Source of the DNA: Varroa destructor
Taxonomy: Eukaryota > Arthropoda > Arachnida > Mesostigmata > Varroidae
Reading direction: 5' to 3'
Assembly (NCBI RefSeq): GCF_002443255.2
Contig: NW_019211459.1
Span: forward strand, 20,753,540 to 20,817,539
Length of the DNA stretch: 64,000 nt
In this document: positions 36,567-47,892 of the stretch, piece after piece
How positions within the stretch are numbered: position 1 is the stretch's first letter
How the letters are laid out: each line of letters starts with the position of its first letter
Notes under the pieces: generated by a model
The model's input: the letters and a program-made list of their open reading frames with translations, nothing else
The model's database searches: none
What the model was told of the DNA's origin: nothing
Position numbers and translations under genes: made by a program

Positions 36567-36703
36567 TACCACGGTTCTGTTAAACTCTGAAAACTCGAAC
36601 GAAAAAATTCGTGTACACACAGCTATAAGGCATAAAGGGTACTTTAACGAAACTTAAGTTTGTGTCCTAACCGCGTAGTAAGCAAGATAGAAGTAGCTCT
36701 CAC

Positions 36704-36856
36704 TGGTGGTATTATAAATGAAGTAAAATAACAGTAGTAAAACAAACAAAACTGCAGGAGTAGGTTCAAAAGGGGACTTATAGTGTAAACACGGACATCA
36801 CGAGTGATAGCACGGCCCTTTGCCTTGGTTACAATAAGCAAGTGGAAAAGGAGCCA
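36704..36856 (-). CDS. 153-nt exon candidate with hydrophobic segment
   Basis: On the minus strand, acceptor CAGATTTCTCTTTTTCAAG and donor CCA/GTGAGA bound exactly 51 open codons, phase 0 to phase 0. It starts WLLFHLLIVTKAKGRAITRD, with later LLNLLLQFCLFYYCYFTSFI, which is long and hydrophobic enough to span a membrane. It lies on the same strand as the 26.6 kb terminal exon. No homology seen. Confidence 0.27.
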
Positions 36857-37860
36857 CTTGAAAAAGAGAAATCTGAGCGGCCTTCGATGAGATGCAGACT
36901 ATGGATGATCTAACAAATCTAGCTGTAAGAAAATGACCCTAGGCCATTTTCAGGAACTTAACCTTTGCAAGAGCAGTCCGGGTTTGTGCGATACAAGAAT
37001 CAAGCTAGTCTAGCTGGACAACCAGCTAACGGCGCAATATCCGTCTGCTGCCTGTAAAATGTGTGGCAGTCTTGCATAGCAGTGCTGTGCGAGAAATTGT
37101 TGACTATGAACGCGGAAATAACCAACGTTCCCCGAAACGCGCAAACCTTTGTAAGACGGCTCATTGTTGGCATGTTGGGAACCGATGAACTCTTAGCCAC
37201 TTTCTTGTTTGCATTTGAGAAGATTTGGAAAACAATTTAGAGCTACCGGCCGTCCACATATTAGAGGAATATGAAGCATGTTCGACTGGACGAGTCGCCT
37301 AGGGAGTCGAGACCAACAGCACCATCGAATTGGGTATACGGAAGAACGAGAAAGCTTCTAGGGCTCGCAGCTCCTGCTGCCTGGCGCTGCTGCCCAGGCT
37401 GTCAGACTTAAGGTGAGGAAAGCCTCTATCATTAAGGCCACCTTCTGCACTTGGTGCGCGTTGAAGAGAAGAAGAAGATATGGTTAAGGCTGACTTAATC
37501 ACAAAGGTTAAGAGCGGCGGCCTCATTATTTCAGTCCGTGAAATCAAATTAGGTAGGGGCTACCTTTGCAGGTATAACCCATAGAAATGCAGGTGGCGAA
37601 ATAGACACGCGGCGGACTTTGCTGTCATGGCGGTCCCGCGTGATATAAACGCCTTCTCAGGTGCAGGCAAAATCGGAAACGAATTTCAAGTGGAATTCCT
37701 TCCACCTTCCAATGAGCACGAAACTCCGGAAACAAAATGCCCACATAAACAAGAATATTGGATAGCGATGCCTCGGCACTTTCCCAAGACGAGCTCCCAA
37801 GAGTTTTCTGTTCCAAAATGAGTACCATTAAGAAACTTTAGTGGCCGGTTAGAAGAGTAG

Positions 37861-38600
37861 ATCTTCCACTCCATAAGCTACAGTTGCCAAAAGGTTGGTG
37901 ACTTTGCCAAGAAATCCACCGACGAAAGGCCAGATAGCCGCAGTTATCATAAGAGAGTGAAATCTTACGAAAGAGACTGCAACGACTACTCCGGTTATCG
38001 ACAGAATGTAGTGTTAATCAACGGTGGAACCGACTGGGTTGTTTACAGTCGTGGAAGCGTCTGTGTTAGACAGAGAAAGAAAAGCGCAGGCACTTTTATT
38101 TCTATAACAAAATACGGAGCCGGTAATGGGTACGCTTGTGTGAAAGCTGCGGAGGTCGAGCCTACCAACTCCTGCTACATTAGTCTAAGCTGTGCACGGA
38201 GTGAATTTGAAAAGTTTTGTGACGAGCACAGTGTCTCAGAAGTCAAATCACAGAAAGGACCTGTGACTTGACAGAGTTCCGGGTAGTGACTTGAACGTAC
38301 GCCTCAAAAGTCAAGGAGACTATTATGTCTGATAGTACCGAGCAATTCGCGCTGGATAAGATCTGTGCAAAGTATCTGAATATCATGAATTGTGGACACC
38401 AGAATGTAAGTCTTACGTTGATGTCACTATTTGCAACAAATAGATGGCACATCTATTTATTGCAAATATGTATGCAAATATGGTTTCTAATTGGCGAGCA
38501 CTCGACAATAGAAAAAACCAGCAATCACTATTACATAGAATACGTGCTTTTAAAAGAAGCACAGCAGCCCTTGATATGCCTTAACTCCGATTTAAAATTT
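37861..38600 (+). pseudogene. R1 ORF2 endonuclease domain, broken
   Basis: The open segment 37957-38271 reads, in pieces, TDWVVYSRGSVCVRQRKKS, then GAGNGYACVKAAEV, then NSCYISLSCARSEFEKF, then KSQKGPV. This is the middle of an R1 endonuclease: the D..V region, the V-x-V strand, the S-CYISP-like strand, the helix E-F-E-x-F, and the KGPV that precedes the catalytic GDFN. The GDFN itself is destroyed by stops after 38271. Upstream, GQIAAVIIRE (37917-37946) matches the early ELxIDVAxISEP strand. Downstream, around 38490-38550, IEKTSNHYYIEYVL corresponds to the final L-SDH-x-Y-I strand, with Asn in place of the catalytic Asp. At least three frame changes are needed. Confidence 0.8.
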
Positions 38601-38619
38601 AGGACAAGGGTATAAAAAA

Positions 38620-39455
38620 AAATCGTACGGAGAATGGCCTTTCAAAAGGGCGGAAAACAAGTTAATACAACACTGATAAGGGTTTGCAAGATAGCTAGCA
38701 TTAGAATTGTACATCCTAGACGGTTGAAACTGGTATAGCCAAAATACTAGTAAAACTCCGAAATAGCTAACGTTCGGACAAGTGGCCTACAAACAAAAAG
38801 GGCATTTAAGACAGCTAGAGGATACGCATATATGATTACCACGCTGCACGGGGAATTCTATGCTATATTAGAGAGGGCCACTGTTAAGAGCAGAGAAAGC
38901 TGCCGCAAAGATTTCGTAGGAAAGATGAGGATACATAGGACTGGCTATACAAAGCTATCAAGGAAAAAATTAAAAGTCTAGCAAGGCTTAAACCGCCAGA
39001 TCTGAATAAGATAAATACTTTGAGCAAGGTGTTCCCTCAAGTTTAGTTTTAGACAGCTTTCAGGAGCCTTATTGAAAACCAACTGGAAGACGAAAATGGA
39101 TGGATACCGGTTATTACCTCAACGTAGATTTTGAGCACAGGTGAGAGGGCTAAGAGCGGTAAAGCTCCGGCTTCGACGGGTATTTCTCCGGTAGTTATTA
39201 AGACTCTTTCCACGAAATTTCCTAAGATTTTACAGAAAATCCGGATTTTACAGAAAATGGCCAAAATCTCACAGATACCAAAGAGCAACGAAAGTTCCAG
39301 AAACGCACCACGTACGTACAGGCACGAAAAGCTATCAAAATAGCAAATTCTAAAGCTAGTTCCCATTATCCAAAGGCCTGAAAGTACAGGACACAGGAGG
39401 CTTATTGATTCAGTTATCGAATTTACAGTTCTATTCAAAGCCCCAAGTTGACTCA
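38620..39455 (+). pseudogene. R1 ORF2 linker and N-terminal reverse transcriptase, broken
   Basis: After the endonuclease, short open stretches follow the usual R1 order: TLIRVCKIASIRIVHPRRLK, AFKTARGYAYMITTLHGEF, a stretch with KSRESCRKDF, then LYKAIKEKIKSLARLKPPDL. The reverse-transcriptase start follows: AKSGKAPASTGISPVVIKTL (39148-39207), equivalent to the GKAPGPDGIPxEVLK motif, then KFPKIL. Near 39355-39450 a degraded KLVPIIQRPESTGHRRLIDS corresponds to the LVLIPK...YRPISLLD block. The YxDD-containing palm does not follow. An 18-bp tandem duplication (GATTTTACAGAAAAT, 39226 and 39244) lies inside. It is clearly dead. Confidence 0.78.
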
Positions 39456-39469
39456 AATTTTTATTAAGC

Positions 39470-39860
39470 AGAACAAATGCAAAGAGCCTTAAAGAGAACC
39501 CACGGAATCATAGTTCTGCGTTGAGAGCTCATGTGCGTGACTCCATCGTGGACATTACATAGGAATTCTATTCATACAGGATTGGTACTCCTTCCGATAC
39601 GCGCATGCACTGCGAGTAGGACATCGAGGATGATGCTGTTCATATTTTGCTAGCTTACACTAACCTGGAAACAGCTAGAATTACAGCTGGAACAAAAATT
39701 TTAGAGCAATGACTGCAAGAAGGTGAGCCATATGTAGAAGAGATGGGCTTGCGCAGTCTGCGGAATTCATGTGCGCCACAATAGGTGGTTGGCATTTGGG
39801 GGCAATGATGGCTGTCGAGGTTCTGAGAAAAGAGCGATAGCTTAGTTGACTATGAAGAAC
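39470..39860 (+). pseudogene. R1 ORF2 C-terminal Cys/His region, broken
   Basis: Reads ITxEFYSYRIGTPSDTRMHC, then DIEDDAVHILLAYTNLETA (around 39560-39675, with stops). This matches the R1 C-terminal pattern F-x-x-Y-L-x-R-[IF]-G...C-x-x-C-G...E-D-x-x-H-x-[LF]-x-x-C: the first Cys and the EDDAVHIL core remain, while the second Cys and the final Cys are lost. It follows almost directly after the truncated reverse transcriptase, which shows that the deletion is internal and not 5' truncation. Confidence 0.65.
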
Positions 39861-40058
39861 CAGATTCCCGCAGGAAGAAACTGAAGCAGGGAATGTGTAT
39901 ATAGATTACGCTGATTTATTGCCTTGTTCACAGAAGACGCGGAGGAGCATTACTCGTTTGGGACACAAACACCATAAAGTGCGGGTAAGACGGAGTACTC
40001 GACGGATGACCGCAGCCAATTAACCCGTTAATTACCTGTTACTACGGTTAGATGAAGA

Positions 40059-40340
40059 GTGCAGCATCAGAAAACGATTGAGAACGAGTGGGTGGTGGTT
40101 TCGGCGGGAATAAGCGCGGCCGTCGAGGTTGAGCCTTACATTCGGCCCATATGGAGTAAGTTCTGTTCTGGTACTGCTCAGTCGTACGTAAGCAATATTA
40201 CTCAGACTCTTCTAAAAGAGGCTAAAACCATAAAACGCTTGTTCCAAGTTGCTCGCACAAATACTGGTGGCAAAAAGACAGCATCTAGATGGCAAACGTA
40301 CGGAGCTGGCAGACACGTCCGTCACAAGCTGTCAAACTAG
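40059..40340 (+). other. Open segment just downstream of the R1 relic
   Basis: An open frame of about 93 codons with a somewhat higher GC content than its flanks, starting 200 bp after the R1 C-terminal remnant. It has no motif I recognise. It could be residual element sequence or a chance frame, and no splice sites frame it convincingly. Confidence 0.15.
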
Positions 40341-40709
40341 ACAGAGGTACAGAACTTTTGGCAACAAAGAGCAACAGCTCGTAACGTATTTTGTACAGGA
40401 AACCGCTCAGCTGTGAACGACTCGTGTAGACCGGATATCTGATTGTACGTCGCCTGTATAGTGTATGTCGTACATTCTCGTTGCGTGAACATCATCATTG
40501 CCCGCTTACCGGGCTTGCAATGTGTGGGTACATTCACCCGATCTAGGCTCGCGTAGAAATGGCGTAATTTTAAACTATGTTCAAGAAGAGAGAAACTTAC
40601 TTATTGCACACTGACTAATTCGGCTGAAGTAGTGTACATGATATACAAACATAATATATGCAGCTTCTATTGAATTTCTCACTTGAAAAGACACAGCATT
40701 TTTTTCCAG

Positions 40710-40950
40710 CCGAAAGCTGCTATACACTTTGCATTGCACAATAATTACCTTAACGACAATTTTAGATCTTGAATTTAATAAATCCGTGTTATGGTTGAGT
40801 GTACCTAATGCGATAAAATTTAGCCGACAGTCGTGTCAAGCTTATAACCCTGCTTTAATTCGCCTACCCTGCCGTCCCGTCTTATCCATTGTTTCGCCAA
40901 CAGCATCACGGTCCCCCGGAAGAGGAAGAGGGACATGTATGTTATCTTAG
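40710..40950 (+). CDS. Possible terminal exon, plus strand
   Basis: Strong acceptor (AGCATTTTTTTCCAG) followed by one base and 79 codons open to a TAG. The end is GC-rich and reads RPVLSIVSPTASRSPGRGRG then TCMLS. A second frame is also open in the GC-rich part (SRLIHCFANSITVPRKRKRD), which weakens the choice. Unrecognised. Confidence 0.25.
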
Positions 40951-41037
40951 CAAGAAACGGTCATGTGTCTACCATAATCTGCGCTCCACCTTCCCGAGCG
41001 ATCCCCTGTTGTCTGTACACTTAGAAATTGCTTTGTA

Positions 41038-41256
41038 ATGCAACTGAGTCACCAGCAGTTTCCGCGATGTTCAGGTGTTTTCAGGACGTCCCTGTTTGAG
41101 GCAGATGTGGTACGAGCTCATCTAGCGGCTACGCCTGTAGTAGGCATGTTAACGGGAATTCGGAACAGCGTGTACAGCAGCGATAGAGGGAGATGATGCT
41201 AACGTGCCTAGGTTGACCACAAGCACGCCCTATGGGCGCCACTATTATTGATCACT
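41038..41256 (+). other. GC-rich degenerate coding-like segment
   Basis: An ATG at 41038 opens 52 codons (MQLSHQQFPRCSGVFRTSLF, EADVVRAHLAATPVVGMLTG ...) to a TGA at 41194. In the +1 frame the sequence stays open over the same end and on to about 41256 (GTACTAAIEGDDANVPRLTT). Two overlapping coding-like frames suggest an old coding or transposon fragment with a frameshift. No motif recognised. Confidence 0.22.
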
Positions 41257-43959
41257 GGCATCGACAGTAATAAGCGTCCATACAGCCAGAAGACCGTGTT
41301 GACCTTCAACCAACGAACTCACGCTCTGTTGTCTAGTCTTCTATAGATCCTTTGGTATGTACCAACGAGTTTTGTGGCCGCAGGCCTGGCCTGGCGTTAA
41401 TGTATATCATATTGGCGTACAATATTGTCCTAACCTAATAACTTCCAATTCACCTGCAACAGCAACGAATCAATAATAGGGATAAATAGAAGCTCTCTTA
41501 GTGAATGATTCTATTCAGGTATACTCTAACAGTATGATTAGTAGTAAAACTATTAGTAGTAGTTTTAAACGAGGGAATAACAGTTGTGCAGTGTATGGCG
41601 TTCCACCCTCTATATGTTCCAACGTGGCTGGCTAATTAATGACTTGAGAGATGCTTAAGAAGGATCCCACAATCGTGCTGATGACGATATTGTACAACCT
41701 TAATTTTACTAAATAGACTGGCCGATAAAGGAAAAGCTGTCTCAAAGTGACACATTTTTTCCTATTTTGACCGATTAAAAGGAGCGAGTACTAGCTAACT
41801 CCTTCAAGCCTGAAATCATTTTCTCAATTTTGACCTTGTCCGTCTAAAGAAGTGTTCTCTTCACGTTTCAACTGCGTCGATCTATATCAGCTCACACATA
41901 TTTATTTATAGTAGACACATAATGCTTGAATGGAATAACTGAAGAACTTGTGAGCTAATCCGGACAATCCTGGAGGTTGTCTGCTAGATGTAGTCGGCCA
42001 TCGTCTAATCTCGTTGACTGAAGTGGCATGCGAACTTTGCCCTAACCCTGTTGTAGACCGTAGTTTCAATGTGTAGCCGTCTTCAGCGTGACCGATAACT
42101 GCTCGTTGCTCAACGGATTAACCTGTATCCACCTATTAATTTGCGACCCATAGCTCAATTGTAGTTGACCTTCGTGTGTTGACCTCTACATCTACCGTTC
42201 ATGAGTTACCTTTTCCTACTTGGCAAACTGCATTTCCCATTATTCCATGGCTGTTACGTCTCGAACCTATGTAAAGCAGCCGGCCTACTTTTTCATAGAC
42301 AATTTTGTTTTCGTTGTGTTCTGTTGGTCGAGGAAGGGTGAAGAAAGGAATCATCGGCAGACGAAACAGAGTGTTGAATCAATAAATATTTGCTTTTTCC
42401 CAAGCATAGAAAAATTGGGAGTTCGACATCGAAAGGATAGGAAACATATGACGACCTTGAACGGAAAATAAAAGAAGCGTCGTAAGAACCTGCGTTTTTA
42501 TTTGCCATATAAAAAAGATACAAACGTGCGAGTTTCGTATGCAGAATTGGAAACATTTCATATAGAGCAATATTTAAAGGTTAAAACGAACACCGTCGAC
42601 TACGTGGTAAGAACTATGAGAAGGGTCCCGCTTTCACAATCCCATTGTACTAACTCATCGGCAAACATAAACATTGACAGATACTAAATCGGGTAGTAAA
42701 TCGCATGCGACTTACTAGGAAAGGGCTTTCCGTTGCTTGTTTTTTATTTGCTAGTATGGATCATATGGAGAAATAGTAGGTGCACACGATCGTGGGGTGT
42801 TGCCCACATCGGCCCGATTCGTGCAACAGCTATCTTTGCAAATTCACTGACGACAATATATTTTAATTTCTATAGAGAGGTTTATGCACCGATTTTTTCT
42901 TTTCTCGAAATATGGCTTCATAAGCAAACACTGGCAATAAATAGAATATGTATGCTGGCCTTTCTCACGTCAACGCATAACATCGCAAAGGAACAGCTTA
43001 AGTACGATATTAAGTTGTAGCCCTCGAGCCTGCAGCTGTGTTCCTGCTTTTGCTACACCCATTTTAAAGCTTTGATAAGGATCTGATTATATTATAGACT
43101 ACCTTGACTACTACTTATACAAATAGATTTTCTATGAATAGGAATATCTTTACTTGAACTCTGAAGGCAGATTGTATATCTTCTAACGGAAGTCGAAAGG
43201 GATTCGATCAGCATCGGCGTAGCTAATCCATAGGGTGTTCCTTTATTATCCTATCTGAACTAGCTGTTCTTCTATTTTTACATCACCGGTCTGATTTTCA
43301 GTTCAGCGTTTCGTCAGCCGTAGTCTATTCTGATTCTACTTGGCATTTATAACATCTGATTTCATGCGTAGCTACAGTCTAGAATACCCGAACACCGCCA
43401 TTTCTCATGTCAAAGTGAAAATCACTGGAAGCATTGTGTTAGAAAGCGGAATTTTAAAATGGTGTCCACTAAAACCCATTATGTGGGTTTTTTTTTTCTA
43501 TCGTCACGCCATTTGTCCTCGTTCAGTTTATTGATGAAACACGTTTTCATTACGGTATCGTGTGTTGCTTTTATCCACGTATAAATCGCGGACCGTTACC
43601 TGTACGAGAAGTCGCAAATCGCATCAAACTATTGGCTAACAGTTATTTCCAGCCACGGCGCCATGGTTCCACAATACAGATATCTGCTATTTATTCTAGA
43701 TACTGATCTAGCTACATGATGCTGGAATCATTTGACGCGTTTGTTGTATCGAATACGTTTATATTGTTTTTTATTTTAAGTTATTAGTTCAACGGTTATA
43801 TAAGACTCAACCCGGAACACTTAGCCAAAAAGGTCCGAACTAAACATCTCATAAGCAAATCACTTTCATGCAAAAAAAAACTTACGTAAAAGTATATAAT
43901 CGCTAGAATTTGAAATCTTCCAAGGCCACAACTTGTTACTAGACTTTTCATTAATACAA

Positions 43960-43961
<2 letters not shown>

Positions 43962-44016
<55 letters not shown>
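43962..44016. repeat. (AT)n microsatellite, 55 bp
   Basis: Uninterrupted AT dinucleotide run, the longest simple repeat in the window. Confidence 0.97.
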
Positions 44017-44019
<3 letters not shown>

Positions 44020-44291
44020 TAGTCGAATTCATATGGTTTATGGGATTACAGTACACCTATTGCCGAACGATTCTGTCAACATTTAGTAACTTATTATAAC
44101 TTAGAATACAGCGATCCTATTGATGTCGTAGTTCAAGCGTTTGAAGCTTGGTGTTTAGCTGCGACGACAACAGGAAAACCAAGGTACTAAATAAGGTTAG
44201 TCTATTCATACGTATAATCTGGAGAAGACAACTAAACATAAGGACGCAGGTAAATAATTAAAAAGGTCCCTAAGCTTCCCCTAATTTTCAG

Positions 44292-44432
44292 CCTCTAAAC
44301 GTGATGTATTAAACCACTTCGAATCTGAATCGTTTCGACATCGAGACCCATTGCGTAATGCCAGTTTCGACGGAAGGTATTGCACGACTTGTTTCATTCT
44401 ATTGGTTGTCCGCTACCAGGTCTGTTGCGTTG
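44292..44432 (+). CDS. 141-nt exon candidate
   Basis: Acceptor CCCCTAATTTTCAG and donor GTTG/GTGAGA bound a single open frame, phase 1 to phase 1: SKRDVLNHFESESFRHRDPL, RNASFDGRYCTTCFILLVVR, then YQVCCV. The other two frames stop early. It has a charged stretch followed by a short hydrophobic Cys-containing one. No family known and no linked exon. Confidence 0.3.
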
Positions 44433-45227
44433 GTGAGATATGAATTCACAATGCTTGTGCACCCTATAAACAGACGTGCTGTTTCCAGCGATGGTTACGG
44501 CCGCCTCCACTACAACGTAAGCACTGTGTAAAACGCAGGAATCAGTACTGCGTGCATACGGTTACTTCGTTGTCACTGCCGTATCAAATAGGATAGGAAA
44601 GCCAGTACAGGTTTTATAGGAAGAAGTTTTATGGCTCTAAGCACAAGTTGAATCGACGCTATTTTTAGGCTGACGCAAAGTACCAGGACGCTGTCTAGAC
44701 TATTTCGATCGGCAACGACCGCCACTTGTAGCCGTGTAGCGTAAAAATAATTCAGGATTAGTTTACTGCTATTTCGACGTGTCATTCATTTCATTTGATG
44801 CATTTTCAAATGATTCTTAAATCCGGAATTTTTTCATTGGCAGTTGCAATTAGATCAGGTCAACGTGAGGACATGTTGAAGTAGGACCAAAAGTCAATTC
44901 AAGCTCAACGAATAGGGTTGCTTATTTGGGTGTCGTAAACCACAAGGTAAACTACAGTCAAATATGTCGGAATTTACGGTTTTCCTGTGCTAAGAATGAC
45001 GAAGAACAACACATGGACGGTAAGCTACAACGTCAGTAATTAGTTGATAAACGTCGACCCTTTCAGCCCTACTTTTTTTTATGTCATTCAGACATTAATA
45101 GATTGTTAATCGATCGATTGCGTGGAAAATAGGTTCCTAATGGTACGATAATAAGTCTTTAGCAAGGAATTGTTTTGTTTTGAACAAAGGCAAAAGTCGG
45201 AGAAAATTAATTTGTTTCCCTACATGA

Positions 45228-45264
45228 GCTCTTGCTATCATGATGATGCTCTTGCTATCATCAT
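45228..45264 (+). repeat. 20-bp tandem duplication
   Basis: GCTCTTGCTATCATGATGAT at 45228-45247 is repeated for 17 bp from 45248 (GCTCTTGCTATCATCAT). Confidence 0.9.
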
Positions 45265-45719
45265 TGATGAAGAGTCTTTAGCGTTCTCAGTAGTAATAAT
45301 GATAAGAAGAACCGTAAAATGAGTCATTTCAATATAATTTCAATAACTAAACGTCGACTAATAAAAGTTTTACACGTATTGTAATCATATCTTATGCACA
45401 GTGTTCCGCTATAACTCTCCCAAGTGGAAATCTATCATGCAACCCTGTTAAAGTTTTTACGCTCTTGAAATAAGTTGTATACGGAAAAGAGCATTTTCGT
45501 CAGAGCCTTTTAAAAAGCCTGGGTGGTTCTACATATACGTATATCGCAAGAGACAGCGCAATAGTAGAGGTTGTGCAAAACGTGTTGGCGAATGAAGGCC
45601 CATACGTTAGCCGTAGTTTTTAGTCTCTCTGAAAGCCTTTAAGCTCCATTTATCTTTTATAGCAAAGCTATTTCTAGCTGGAAAATCGTAAGAAACATCG
45701 AATAAGCTATTGCCCGTAG

Positions 45720-45816
45720 CGACTGCCGGCAGCCGCCACTACGCGAATCGTTCCCGGGATCCGTACCCTTTAGTGGTTACCACGCGCCTCCTTTGAAGCA
45801 CTTTTGTCGCCGCGAG
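45720..45816 (+). CDS. GC-rich exon candidate, first of a possible pair
   Basis: 97 nt at about 58% GC after a TTGCCCGTAG acceptor and before CGCGAG/GTGTGC. It reads DCRQPPLRESFPGSVPFSGY then HAPPLKHFCRRE and ends in phase 0. The next candidate at 45952 begins in phase 0 after a strong acceptor, giving a 135-nt intron, a common size in compact arthropod introns. The frame also stays open past the donor. Family unknown. Confidence 0.28.
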
Positions 45817-45951
45817 GTGTGCTGGTTAATGAAACACTTTAGACTGGGGTTATGCCGCCTTATTCCAGCCATGCCGTTATCCCATTGTCACAAATTAGAA
45901 CTAGATCAGTCCCAGACAACTTTCAATTAGTTAGTATATTGTAATTTTCAG

Positions 45952-46116
45952 GTACGACGCTTGTCGTCGCCGAACGCTATTGCCTCAGAGCTAATCGGCT
46001 TACGAAAACGTTTATTACTTATTATTATTATCGACGCATGGAGCTTTCTGTTGGTACGAGACAGGCGGACTATGCATGAGCTAAGTAACATTCGTTATAT
46101 GGCATTACGCCAGTAA
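45952..46116 (+). CDS. Exon candidate, second of a possible pair
   Basis: Acceptor TATTGTAATTTTCAG, then 54 open codons to a TAA: VRRLSSPNAIASELIGLRKR, LLLIIIIDAWSFLLVRDRRT and on to MALRQ. Part of the Ile run comes from an ATT microsatellite. It fits in phase after 45720-45816. It may be a last exon. Unrecognised. Confidence 0.22.
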   Translation, partial: VRRLSSPNAIASELIGLRKRLLLIIIIDAWSFLLVRDRRTMHELSNIRYMALRQ

Positions 46117-46523
46117 TCAGCAGTATATTAATAATAATGATATCATTACTGCGTTTGATGAAGGATAATATTCCTTCACCGAGGAAATCAACCCTCAGCG
46201 ATGTTTATGGAGATTATGTTTTTGTCACGCAATAGATACTATGTATATATAAAAGATTATTTTTGCGACGTATACAGTGGACGCATTTAGAATTCTAGTG
46301 GAAGATGGTTGCAGCTTGATCACATAAAGAATAGAGCGTCAGACACATCAGGTCTCAAACTGGATACCATCTTTATTGCTATATCCTTTATATATATTGT
46401 AGAAATTGGCCAGTACAAATAAAATGGGTTAACTTCCGCGCATCGGCTTTACAGAAGGTGCGCTCGCCTCTGTAAGTGACTAAGCTTCAAATCAAAGGGT
46501 TTCGAAGACGGTTTAATAATTGC

Positions 46524-46656
46524 AGTTGGTGATACTGTTTGCGCTGTTGGAACTGATACGAGACTTGAAGCCTTCACTCGCCCTACTTTATTGTTGGATG
46601 TTTTTCTAACCGTATTCTATTATGTATTTCCTGAACGATTAACGCGGTCCACTATT
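46524..46656 (+). CDS. Weak exon-like segment
   Basis: After the acceptor TTTAATAATTGCAG one frame reads GDTVCAVGTDTRLEAFTRPT then LLLDVFLTVFYYVFPERL to a TGA. A second frame is open too. The following ATG frame at 46663-47028 (121 codons) has a length expected by chance. Confidence 0.15.
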
Positions 46657-47760
46657 TGATAGATGTTCTACATGACTTTTATTTATTCCCTATTCCCAAC
46701 TCACATAAGACAGCCTACATGGGCCACTGTTTTAGTCTCTATTGTTCACGAATACAGAGAAACATATAGGGACATGCGACTACGCACCCATACAGACATC
46801 TGCATTCAGACATGTAAGCCAGTTTCCTTGAGGACAGCTGTGTGTCCCATTACTGGCCTAGTTATTAACGAATTAGCATTAGCTCTGATTGTACACTGTC
46901 TATTGCTGAGCGACAAAGCCATATTGTTCTTATCGGGTTACGATAAGTCGTTGTCTCAGCAGAGAACGAACCAGTTCATCAACATGCCATCACTGAAAAG
47001 CTATCAGTCCTATTCTTGTGGAGTGTAAAATATCGCGATAGTATACTTCGCCAAGGGGCATTTCCACTCTGAGTTTAATACGAGCCTTAGGGTAGGATTA
47101 GCCGGGACATCATTTGTCTGTGTAAGACGCAGCGTGTTTAGTAATGATATAATTACTACTAGTAGTTTTCTCTCAACCCAAAAAATCTCACTAGGAGGAT
47201 ATTTAACTAGTAAGCTTGAAGAGAGATGAGGTGGTTTAGGTTCCAAATTGAGCGTAGGGAAACGGTTTCGTTCGTGCTGGGAAGAATCAGCTATCCGAAA
47301 CAATGTCTAACCGACGTACCGGATGTTAAACTCAAGGCATGTATTCAGTGGCATAAGACCTAGCAGTTGTTCCCCCTGTGACAGTTCAATGAACGTGTTT
47401 GCCAACCATAGAAAACACGTTGCAACACGTGTTACGAAGACATAGGTTTAAATTTGTGAATAGACACACCTCGTGTCGTGCCGCCTAAAACAATTCGTAA
47501 CGACTTAAGCACCGCACGAAATATTAGGGCTTCAGTCTATCAGTCAGTTCAAACTATCAGTGAGAGCAGAAGAACAAAGTTGACGTTCGGTTAGATTTTA
47601 GTGGATGGGTAGTAAAAGCGATTCGCTGTGACGCCTAGCGGGCGTTGGTGTTGGCGTTTAACTGCAGCCTTCAATTTCAAAGTTAGTTTGCTCTGTCCCC
47701 TCTAGACAATAACTGCTACAAAGAATCGATTCTGTTACTGCTACTAATACCCCTGTTCAG

Positions 47761-47892
47761 GACTGCGTCTGTGGCACTTCAGCCAAGCGCAGTTTGACCC
47801 TTAGCGGTCTCCATTGGACCATAAGAAATCCTACTATCGCATCGAGAAAGCACTCACCGCTGGAGTACCATTGCACTGTAGTATTAAACCCT
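47761..47892 (+). CDS. Weak exon-like segment
   Basis: A good acceptor (CTGCTACTAATACCCCTGTTCAG, with a branch-point-like CTAAT) opens a 43-codon frame to a TGA: DCVCGTSAKRSLTLSGLHWT, IRNPTIASRKHSPLEYHCTV. On the opposite strand a GTGAGT donor lies in the same segment, so the strand is uncertain. Confidence 0.18.

Larger units (their letters stand above)
37861..39860 (+). mobile_element. R1-clade non-LTR retrotransposon, internally deleted relic
   Basis: About 2 kb of decayed ORF2 of an R1-type LINE, read on the plus strand with many stops and frameshifts. In order it keeps an apurinic-type endonuclease, the linker that follows it, the start of the reverse transcriptase and the C-terminal Cys/His region. 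An intact R1 ORF2 is about 3 kb. The missing part is the catalytic palm of the reverse transcriptase, between about 39455 and 39480. ORF1-like sequence may precede it (about 37.0-37.85 kb), but I could not place zinc knuckles there. I see no target-site duplication or tail. R1 elements classically sit in 28S rRNA genes, but no rDNA is visible here, so this is an ectopic or non-rDNA lineage copy. It is not functional. Confidence 0.82.

Noticed and set aside
39049..39456. 135-codon minus-strand ORF, the longest in the window
   Set aside because: It is antisense to the R1 reverse-transcriptase relic, which explains the region on the plus strand; it has no motif of its own.
46663..47028. 121-codon ATG ORF on the plus strand
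   Set aside because: About three ORFs this long are expected by chance at this base composition, and no domain or splice context supports it.
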